Source: Mycobacterium asiaticum (GTDB lineage Bacteria; Actinomycetota; Actinomycetes; Mycobacteriales; Mycobacteriaceae). Taken from it: a stretch of DNA of 52,722 bases. Below, in pieces: positions 8,921 to 14,710 of the stretch. Made by a program: the position numbers and the translations under genes. The notes below the pieces were generated by a model, which did no database searches, was not told where the DNA came from, and worked only from the letters and a program-made list of their open reading frames with translations. Position 1 is the first letter of the stretch. The number at the start of each line of letters is the position of its first letter. The DNA lies in NCBI RefSeq assembly GCF_001673315.1, contig NZ_LZLQ01000031.1, positions 1 to 52,722 of the forward strand, given 5' to 3'.

Positions 8921-9649
8921 TCAGGTCTCGTTCGTCGGGTTGGTAACTGATTCGAGCGCGGATCGCAGGTCGGACTCGGTGCGTTCCTTGGCCACACCGG
9001 CCGTGTGCAGGGGCCCGGCGCCGTCTTCGAGTTCAAGCAAGGCGAGCAGCAGGTGTTCGGTGCCAATGTAGTTGTGGCCCAGGCGAAGTGCCTCGCGGAA
9101 CGTCAACTCCAGTACCTTGCGGGCCGGTCCGCTGAACGGAATCAGCGCCGGAACTTCGGGTGCGGCGGGCGGCAGTTCGACGGCCTGACGCAGGGCTTCG
9201 GTGTCGATCTTCTGCAGGTGCAGCAAAACCGTCGCGAGTGCCGCGGGGTCGCAGAGCACGCCGAGAAGCAGATGGTCGGGGGTGATCTGGTTGTTGCCCG
9301 CATCGTGGGCGGCATTCTGCGCTGCCACCACGGCGTTGCGGGCGCGCGGAGTGAACCGGGCGAACCCCTGCTCCGGGTCGAGCGTGACGGGATCGGCCTT
9401 CGGGACGAAACGCTTCTGCGCGGCCTGCTTGCTGACTCCCATGGCCGTACCGATGTCCGTCCAGGAGGCCCCGGAGCGGCGCGCTTGATCGACGAAGTGC
9501 CCGATCAGGTGATCCGCGACCTCGCCGAGACTTTCGGCTGTCAGGACGGCGTCGGCAAGCTGGTCCAGGGCGTTGCTGTGCACTTGCTTGATGGCGTTGA
9601 TCAGATCGTCGAGGCGGACGGGATAGGCGATCGGCGTAGGTTGAACCAT
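8921..9649 (-). CDS. clpC2: ClpC2: HTH plus double Clp-N domain protein, no ATPase
   Basis: A 242-aa protein. The N-terminal part (residues about 1-85) contains a helix-turn-helix, SWTDIGTAMGVSKQAAQKRF. The C-terminal part (about 93-235) is a tandem Clp_N repeat (FTPRARNAVVAAQNAAHDAG and FSGPARKVLELTFREALRLG, each followed by an H/EHLLLxLL segment). There are no Walker motifs, so it cannot unfold substrates. M. tuberculosis ClpC2 (Rv2667) is reported to bind ClpC1-targeting cyclic peptides such as cyclomarin and to control its own expression. Here two palindromes cover its promoter, consistent with autoregulation. The ATG at 9649 has no ribosome site but a -10 ending 7 nt upstream, so leaderless. 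Confidence 0.93.
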   Translation of the reverse strand: MVQPTPIAYPVRLDDLINAIKQVHSNALDQLADAVLTAESLGEVADHLIGHFVDQARRSGASWTDIGTAMGVSKQAAQKRFVPKADPVTLDPEQGFARFTPRARNAVVAAQNAAHDAGNNQITPDHLLLGVLCDPAALATVLLHLQKIDTEALRQAVELPPAAPEVPALIPFSGPARKVLELTFREALRLGHNYIGTEHLLLALLELEDGAGPLHTAGVAKERTESDLRSALESVTNPTNET

Positions 9650-9652
9650 ACC

Positions 9653-9698
9653 GTCAACGCTAGGTTGACGCAGGCGGAATTGTCAACCGCCGGTTGAC
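9653..9698 (-). promoter_or_regulatory. clpC2 promoter with tandem palindromic operator
   Basis: Two copies of GTCAAC-N5-GTTGAC lie at 9653-9669 and 9682-9698, centres 29 bp apart. On the minus strand a -35 TTGACA (9681-9686), an 18-bp spacer and a -10 TAGCGT (9657-9662) fit between them, 7 nt before the clpC2 ATG. One palindrome covers the -35 and the other the -10, the classic layout for repression. The N-terminal HTH of ClpC2 is the obvious ligand, but that is inference. Confidence 0.75.
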
Positions 9699-9749
9699 GG
9701 ATGTCTTCGAGATGCGGGCTCTGCGCCACTCTGCGACCATTTATGAGAT

Positions 9750-10067
9750 ATGAAGCGCTTGCTCGTCGTGATCAGCGCCGTAACAGCGCTCGGAGTGGCC
9801 GCGCCGGCGCGGGCGGATGCCAATCAGGATCAGGCGTTTCTGGTCGCGCTTGATGCGGCCGGCATCACCTACCAGAGTCCGGACAGCGCTGTGTCGGCCG
9901 CGAAGAAGGTCTGCGAGTTGGCTGATGGGGGCAAATCCGGGATCGAAGTGGTGCAAGTCCTGCAGGACGGAAACCCCGGTTTGTCGCAGGTGAACGCCGC
10001 GAGGTTCACCGCGATCGCCGCGGGCGTCTACTGCCCCGCGAAATTGCCCGCAAAAGGCAGCGAGTAG
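9750..10067 (+). CDS. Small secreted DUF732-family protein
   Basis: A 105-aa exported protein with a signal peptide (MKRLLVVISAVTALGVA, cleavage after ARA near residue 22). The mature part matches the DUF732 pattern: QDQAFLVALDAAGITY, SAVSAAKKVCELADGG and a C-terminal FTAIAAGVYCP, with two cysteines (about 54 and 95) likely to form one disulfide. The function of the family is unknown; it is common in mycobacteria. It lies 10 bp before the hydrolase gene, so they are probably one transcript. Confidence 0.85.
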   Translation: MKRLLVVISAVTALGVAAPARADANQDQAFLVALDAAGITYQSPDSAVSAAKKVCELADGGKSGIEVVQVLQDGNPGLSQVNAARFTAIAAGVYCPAKLPAKGSE

Positions 10068-10077
10068 AACTCGACAT

Positions 10078-11037
10078 ATGAGACTGGCGTCGGCCATGGG
10101 TGGGGCGTTGGCGACCACCGGGCTGGTGAGCTGGGCCAGCGCGCGTGCACTGGTCAAGTGGATCGAGAGCAACCCGGATCCCTATACCCGCGAACAACTT
10201 CTCGCCGAACCGAAAGGCGAGGAGGTCAGCATCACGCGTCCGGACGGGACCGTCCTGCGCGCGATGGCGGCGGGCCAGGGGCCGACAGTGGTCCTCGTCC
10301 ACGGCTACTCGGTCACCCTCGCGGAATGGAACGTCGTCTGGGACAGTCTGTTGGCCAAGGGGTTTCGGGTCATAGCCTTCGACCAGCGCGGTCATGGCCG
10401 TTCCACGCTCGGCTCGGACGGGATTGGATCGGAGCCGATGGCGGCGGACGTCGCCGCGGTGCTGGAGCACTTCGATGTCCGCGACGCCGTCCTGGTCGGA
10501 CACTCGATGGGTGGGTTCGTCACGATCCGTGCCCTGCTTGACCACCCCGACTTCGCGTCGCGGTTGCGCGGAGTGGTGCTGTTCGCCACCTGGGCCGGCC
10601 GGGTCCTGGACGGAGCGCCGCAGAACAAGGTGCAAATCCCGCTGCTGGAACTCGGCATCCTGCAACGGCTGATGCGGAACAAGACGGTCGCGGTCTTGTT
10701 CGGTGCCGCACAGTGCGGGACGCGTCCGTCACCGGCGATGGTCTCGGTGTTCACCGAGGGATTCCAGCAGCACATCGACGAGCACGGGCCGCTGATTCCG
10801 ATCGTGCGGGCCTTCTCGCGCGAAGACCGCTACCCGCGGCTGGGCGAGATCACCGTGCCGGCGGTGGTCATGGTCGGCTCCGCGGATCGCACCACGCCGC
10901 CTAACCACTCTCGCCGCCTGGCGGAAGGCATTCCCGGTGCCCGGCTCGTCACCGTGCCGGGCGCCGGGCACGCCTTGAACTGGGAGGCACCCCACGAGTT
11001 GGTGAAAGTGATCGAATCACTTGCGCTGGGTGGCTGA
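10078..11037 (+). CDS. Alpha/beta-hydrolase, membrane-anchored or exported
   Basis: A 319-aa alpha/beta-hydrolase with the full apparatus: oxyanion loop VLVHGYSV, nucleophile Ser143 in GHSMGG, acid Asp270 in GSADRTTP and base His298 in GAGHALNWE. The first 25 residues are a hydrophobic, weakly basic segment (MRLASAMGGALATTGLVSWA) that could anchor it or act as a signal. Substrate unknown; the RGHGRS strand-4 motif is typical of esterases, lipases and peroxidases of this superfamily. It follows the DUF732 gene and its last 21 bp overlap the convergent DUF2510 gene. Confidence 0.87.
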   Translation: MRLASAMGGALATTGLVSWASARALVKWIESNPDPYTREQLLAEPKGEEVSITRPDGTVLRAMAAGQGPTVVLVHGYSVTLAEWNVVWDSLLAKGFRVIAFDQRGHGRSTLGSDGIGSEPMAADVAAVLEHFDVRDAVLVGHSMGGFVTIRALLDHPDFASRLRGVVLFATWAGRVLDGAPQNKVQIPLLELGILQRLMRNKTVAVLFGAAQCGTRPSPAMVSVFTEGFQQHIDEHGPLIPIVRAFSREDRYPRLGEITVPAVVMVGSADRTTPPNHSRRLAEGIPGARLVTVPGAGHALNWEAPHELVKVIESLALGG

Positions 11038-11250
11038 GGTCCACTGCCGGCCGTCGAAATAGCGCAGCAGCGCTGGATCGGCGTTGTCGGGATACCAGCC
11101 CGGCGCCATCGCGGCTGAGACGGGCCACGCATGCGGAACGTAGGACTCTGTCTTGGGTGAGTCGGCCAGTCGGACCAGTATCACGATGATCCCCGCGACG
11201 ACACCGACCGCCAGCAGGCCGAACACCAGCAGAACCAATAGCGTGGCCAC
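11017..11250 (-). CDS. Small membrane protein with DUF2510 domain
   Basis: A 77-aa protein: one N-terminal transmembrane helix (LLVLLVFGLLAVGVVAGIIV, residues 4-23), then a short linker and a C-terminal DUF2510 motif, PGWYPDNADPALLRYFDGRQW, the actinobacterial Trp-rich mini-domain of unknown role. The GTG start is 4 bp after the stop of the upstream secreted protein gene, indicating co-transcription. It overlaps the 3' end of the convergent hydrolase by 21 bp. Confidence 0.82.
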   Translation of the reverse strand: MATLLVLLVFGLLAVGVVAGIIVILVRLADSPKTESYVPHAWPVSAAMAPGWYPDNADPALLRYFDGRQWTSATQRK

Positions 11251-11254
11251 GCGA

Positions 11255-11578
11255 TTACAGGCCGGGCAAGCAGATCGGCGACCCCATGCACGTGTTCGCC
11301 GGCGACGGGTCGCCCTCGAGGATGTGTGCGCCGACCGGAATGCCGCCCTCGGTGCCGGCGTGGCCGAGGCTGCCGCCGTAGTAGTGGTGGCAGACGTTCA
11401 TGTCCCACACCACATCCGGCATCGGCAGCTGGCTGCCGGGGCACCAGACATAGCTGCACATCCCCAGCTGGTTGCAAATGCCCGTCGAGGGATCGGCTTG
11501 CGCGGTGCCCGCACCGACTCCCAAGCTGGCCAGACCCAGTGCGCCGGACATCAGTGCGCCGGCAACGATTCGCTTCAT
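11255..11578 (-). CDS. Small cysteine-rich secreted protein
   Basis: A 107-aa exported protein of unknown function. Signal peptide MKRIVAGALMSGALGLASLG with cleavage after AQA (about residue 28). The mature chain has seven cysteines (ICNQLGMCSYVWCPG, MNVCHHYYGG, TCMGSPICLPG), suggesting disulfides, and an odd His-His-Tyr-Tyr segment. The ATG at 11578 is preceded by AAGGAGC at good spacing; the open frame extends 18 codons further without support. Upstream partner of the DUF2510 membrane protein. Confidence 0.78.
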   Translation of the reverse strand: MKRIVAGALMSGALGLASLGVGAGTAQADPSTGICNQLGMCSYVWCPGSQLPMPDVVWDMNVCHHYYGGSLGHAGTEGGIPVGAHILEGDPSPANTCMGSPICLPGL

Positions 11579-11698
11579 TGTTTGCTCCTTGTCTGCACGC
11601 CCATTGTTGGCGGCTCGTGGTCGTGTAGACAAGTAGATGGGGATCGGGTGGCTACCGATCCCAAGATTCGTGCGGACCTATTCGACCTGCGAAGGCGG

Positions 11699-11944
11699 TC
11701 ACATGGTGCCAGGCGTGCCTGCCGGAACCTGCACGCCCAACCAATTGCAGGGCGTCCAGGTACGCCACGCGATCAGGGCGCACTGCTGTTCGGGGGTCAA
11801 CGGTCCCGGTCCCGCACAGGGCGGCGTGTCCGGGCCACCACACACATTGGGATCCGCTGAAGCGATGCCCAGGCTGGCGAACCCGCCGGCGCCGATTGCC
11901 AGGGTCAACGCGGCTACGGCCGATATACGTCGGATGCGATTCAT
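11699..11944 (-). CDS. Small secreted Pro/Cys protein
   Basis: An 81-aa exported protein: signal peptide MNRIRRISAVAALTLAIGAG with cleavage after ASA (about residue 30). The short mature peptide has four cysteines (VCGGPDTPPC, QQCALIAWRTWTPC) and ends in Pro/Gly-rich sequence. Resembles the many small secreted mycobacterial hypotheticals near the DUF732 group but I cannot assign a family. It is separated by about 120 bp from the downstream cysteine-rich gene on the same strand. Confidence 0.7.
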   Translation of the reverse strand: MNRIRRISAVAALTLAIGAGGFASLGIASADPNVCGGPDTPPCAGPGPLTPEQQCALIAWRTWTPCNWLGVQVPAGTPGTM

Positions 11945-12053
11945 GGCTCACTCGAATCTGTAGACGATAGCCTGATCGTAACTCCGCCGACCGACCGCGA
12001 AAAGTGGTTTGAACTGGTGAAACTCTGGATTTGGTCGTTCTGCCCGGGCGCCG

Positions 12054-12266
12054 CTACGCGCCTTCCGCAACATAGCTGACCACGTACCACCGCCGGGGCG
12101 GGCGAACGGACGTGTCGTATTCGTCGGTAGCCGTGGCTCGATCGAGGCGAACGTCAGTGAAATGCGTGTTGTACAGCAGGATGTGGTCCTGGAGCGCGGC
12201 CAGTAGCGCATCGCCGTGCAGGGTCGGATTCGCGAGCGCTCTGCCTTCGTAGCGTGTCCAGCCCAC
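12054..12266 (-). CDS. Hypothetical 70-aa protein
   Basis: Not recognised. A 70-aa soluble protein (MGWTRYEGRALANPTLHG, then ALQDHILLYNTHFTDVRLDR and RRWYVVSYVAEGA) with plausible alpha-beta character and normal mycobacterial codon use. The GTG start has a TAAGTT hexamer (12273-12278) ending 6 nt upstream, suggesting a leaderless transcript; no useful ribosome-site spacing is seen. Sits between a hairpin and the secreted 81-aa gene on the same strand. Confidence 0.5.
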   Translation of the reverse strand: MGWTRYEGRALANPTLHGDALLAALQDHILLYNTHFTDVRLDRATATDEYDTSVRPPRRWYVVSYVAEGA

Positions 12267-12283
12267 TCCTAGAACTTAGCTGG

Positions 12284-12308
12284 GGCGCTACACGGCATCG
12301 GTAGCGCC
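12284..12308 (-). terminator. Hairpin downstream of the RibD_C-type reductase
   Basis: Perfect 8-bp arms GGCGCTAC and GTAGCGCC flank a 9-nt loop, 42 bp past the stop of the gene at 12350. There is no T-run after it, which is common for mycobacterial hairpins, so it is a candidate terminator only. Confidence 0.5.
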
Positions 12309-12349
12309 AATAGCCATTCGCGTGGGTCGCGGTGGCTCTGTCTGCATGA

Positions 12350-12916
12350 TCAGTCGTGTTTGACCTCGTAGCGCAGTAGGACCACGCCACCCGGGAAGGT
12401 GCGGTTCTCCACGAGTCGCAGCGAGATCCACGACGGCAGCGTCGGGAAGAACGGCGTACCGCCGCCCACCGCGGTAGGCGCGACCACGATCCGGTACTCG
12501 TCCACCAGACCGGCCTGCACGATCGGTGTGGCCAGCGTCGCGCCGGCCACCTCCAGGTGGCCGTCGGTTTCTGCTTTCAGCTTCCGCACCACCTCGACCG
12601 GGTCGCCGCGTTCCAGCCTGGAATTCCAGTCGACGGATCCCAGGGTGCGCGAGAACACGACCTTGGGCATGTCGCGCCAGATGCGGGCGAAGTCGACGAT
12701 TAGCGGGGTGGCATCCGGGGCCTTGTCGGCGGTTGGCCAGTATGCGGACATCAGTTCGTAGAGTCGGCGTCCGTAGAACGACAGGGCAGTGTCCCGCTCG
12801 AAGTCGTTCCAGTACTGGTGCAGTTCGTCGCTCGGCTCGGACCAGTCGATGTTGCCTTGCGCGTCGGCGATGTAGCCGTCCACCGACACGTTGAAGCCAT
12901 AGATGAGTTTGCCCAT
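12350..12916 (-). CDS. RibD_C / dihydrofolate reductase-family protein
   Basis: A 188-aa stand-alone RibD_C-domain protein of the YyaP/YwjB type. The start GKLIYGFNVSVDGYIADAQG carries the family's first-strand motif, FYGRRLYELM resembles the NADP-binding helix, and GHLEVAGATLATPIVQ plus DEYRIVVAPTAVGGG are the terminal motifs. The substrate is unknown; these proteins are usually annotated as dihydrofolate reductase family without proof. The ATG at 12916 is preferred to that at 12997 because family alignment begins there. Unrelated in position to the other RibD-like gene at 5915. Confidence 0.85.
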   Translation of the reverse strand: MGKLIYGFNVSVDGYIADAQGNIDWSEPSDELHQYWNDFERDTALSFYGRRLYELMSAYWPTADKAPDATPLIVDFARIWRDMPKVVFSRTLGSVDWNSRLERGDPVEVVRKLKAETDGHLEVAGATLATPIVQAGLVDEYRIVVAPTAVGGGTPFFPTLPSWISLRLVENRTFPGGVVLLRYEVKHD

Positions 12917-13297
12917 GCAGATCAGACTGCCGTGGGAGGCAAAACTGATCGCGACGCCACGCGAGTAAGAGGTTCGGCTTGATGCTTGGGCCGACATGTC
13001 CTGGGCACCGGCGATAAGCGAGTTATCACCGCGTCGTTGGCGCGTTACTCATCCGCGAAACGAGGTCGCAGTTGAGTATCGAGAGTTTCACCGCTAAACA
13101 ATTGAGCTCCGCCAAAAGGTCGGCTAACTGACTCGAACAGCGGGCCCAATCGAATTTCAGTTAACCTTCTTGGGAGTCCGGAAATGAGTTGTAATGCAAC
13201 GTGTCTCATTGCTCAGAGCCAGGCCTGCTCTAGCTACGCGTCGTGCTAATGCAATCCGCATTAGCAGATCGGCTGTCGGCTCTCGCCGCCTGCGTCG
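12917..13297. other. Gene-poor interval of about 380 bp
   Basis: No credible gene. It holds the upstream region of the RibD_C gene, a short 5-5-5 dyad (GATAA, 5 nt, TTATC at 13013-13027) and the strong palindrome at 13244-13266. Base composition is lower in G+C than neighbouring genes. Confidence 0.5.
13244..13266. terminator. Perfect 9-bp inverted repeat after the 213-aa gene
   Basis: TGCTAATGC, 5-nt loop, GCATTAGCA. It lies 32 bp past the stop of the leftward gene ending at 13298, so it may terminate that transcript. It has no following T-run and an AT-rich stem, so an operator or recombination role is also possible. Confidence 0.4.
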
Positions 13298-13939
13298 CTA
13301 GCGTCTTGCAAGCATCCGCTGTCGCACCGCAGTAGGAATCCACCGGGCTGTGGCCCACACGCGGTCGGTCGCCTCCACCCGTATAGCAACCGCTTCCGTG
13401 AAGGAACTGACCGCTAGCCAAGTCCACCGCCTGAGTCCGTCATACTTTGCTTGGTACTCGGCCTCTAGATTTGCGCGATCGCGGTTGTCATCGCCCGCCA
13501 ACTCACCGCATGCGGTCCAGAATGCATTGCAGATGTCCTCAACAGCGCGCAGTCGGCCGACGACGTGTTCGGCCCAGTCTGCCGCCGTCAGCGGCCTCTC
13601 GGTCCCGGCTGGGCTCCGTCCCGGGAACAGAATCCACACCCTGCCCCTCAAGGGCCGGAGCCGGTCGACCGCATCCTTTACTTTCGCTCCACGTTCTTCG
13701 CGGATCTTGGCGTCGTGGTGAAGCTTCTCGTTCCTGTGTCCAACGCGTGTAGTGGGCTTATAGTCCCGCAGAGACGCCAGAGCTGCCATCGCACCTCCAG
13801 CGAACTCGCCTGCCAGGGCGATCCGCTGATCTCGGAGTTGCTTTTTTCGCTCGTTTCGGTCGCCAAAGAAACCAGCAACTAGTGCCGCCACCACCGAGGA
13901 AGTTATAACGGCCGCGATTATTGGCCCCCAGCCCTGCAT
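13298..13939 (-). CDS. Hypothetical membrane-anchored protein, 213 aa
   Basis: Not recognised. One N-terminal transmembrane helix (GPIIAAVITSSVVAALVAGF, residues about 5-24) is followed by a charged, mainly helical cytoplasmic domain (DRNERKKQLRDQRIALAGEF, later WAEHVVGRLRAVEDICNAFW). Such single-helix proteins are frequent near mobile genes in actinobacteria. I chose the ATG at 13939 because TATCCT (13946-13951) ends 6 nt before it; ATGs at 13960 and 14074 are alternatives, the latter reading into the recombinase promoter. Divergent from the serine recombinase. Confidence 0.62.
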   Translation of the reverse strand: MQGWGPIIAAVITSSVVAALVAGFFGDRNERKKQLRDQRIALAGEFAGGAMAALASLRDYKPTTRVGHRNEKLHHDAKIREERGAKVKDAVDRLRPLRGRVWILFPGRSPAGTERPLTAADWAEHVVGRLRAVEDICNAFWTACGELAGDDNRDRANLEAEYQAKYDGLRRWTWLAVSSFTEAVAIRVEATDRVWATARWIPTAVRQRMLARR

Positions 13940-13988
13940 CCGCACAGGATATGACCGCATCCAGGGGTAATGGTTGGCGGCAACCACA

Positions 13989-14014
13989 TGTCTCGGAACT
14001 TTAGTTGTGAGACA
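13989..14014. other. Candidate serine-recombinase crossover site
   Basis: A 26-bp dyad: 12-bp arms TGTCTCGGAACT and AGTTGTGAGACA match at 10 of 12 positions in inverted orientation around a central TT. The geometry, 12 + 2 + 12, is that of hix/gix/res-I crossover sites. It lies 52 bp upstream of the recombinase start. No second copy was found in the window. Confidence 0.5.
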
Positions 14015-14066
14015 GGCCGCGCAGGCCCTACTGGCGCAGAACAAAGCCCACGTCGTACTGAAAGGC

Positions 14067-14666
14067 ATGTCCACCGCTACCGCCCCCAGGGGTGTTCAAA
14101 TCGGATACGCCCGCGTCTCCACCGGCCACCAGTCCCTCGACCAACAACTGGACGCCCTCATTGCGCCGGATGTCGACCCTGACCGGATCTATCGCGACAA
14201 GCTGTCCGGCATCTCGACACGTGAGCAGCGGCCCGGCCTAGCCGCATTGCTTGACTACGCACGAGCCGGTGACGCGATCGTCGTGGTCGGAATAGATCGA
14301 TTGGGCCGCAATGCCGCCGAAGTCATGACCACGATCCGCGAGCTGCGTGACCGTGACATCGTGCTGCGCTCGCTCCGGGAAGGCATCGACACTTCTAACG
14401 CCACGGGTCGGATGGTGGCAGGCGTCCTTGCCAGCCTGGCGGAGCTGGAACTGGAACTAGGCCGGGAGCGCCGGATGGCCGCACGGGAGGCGCGTCGGGC
14501 ACGCGGGCAGCACATCGGACGACCCAGGGCGCTCGACAAGAAGGCCGCTTTGGCGATGCGGATGCACGCAAGCGGCGAATCGGCGAGCACGATCGCCGAC
14601 ACTCTCGGCGTGAGTCGGGCGACGGTGTACCGCGTCCTGGCCGAACAGACTGCTGAAGGCGACTGA
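14067..14666 (+). CDS. Small serine recombinase (resolvase/invertase type)
   Basis: Site-specific recombinase that cleaves DNA through a 5'-phosphoserine. The 199-aa protein is full length: catalytic Ser18 in GYARVSTGHQSLDQQ, arginines Arg16, Arg78 and Arg81 (DRLGR), the long E-helix with GRMVAGVLASLAELELELGR, and a C-terminal HTH (SASTIADTLGVSRATVYRVL). Size and HTH position match Tn3-type resolvases and Hin/Gin invertases; IS607-type recombinases have the HTH first. The ATG at 14067 is family-consistent; the frame extends to 13974. No transposase partner is present, so it is a solitary recombinase or the remnant of a mobile element. Confidence 0.9.
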   Translation: MSTATAPRGVQIGYARVSTGHQSLDQQLDALIAPDVDPDRIYRDKLSGISTREQRPGLAALLDYARAGDAIVVVGIDRLGRNAAEVMTTIRELRDRDIVLRSLREGIDTSNATGRMVAGVLASLAELELELGRERRMAAREARRARGQHIGRPRALDKKAALAMRMHASGESASTIADTLGVSRATVYRVLAEQTAEGD

Positions 14667-14710
14667 GAACACGCTGCGCCGCCCCGCATTGGATACGCGA
14701 TGCGCGAAAC

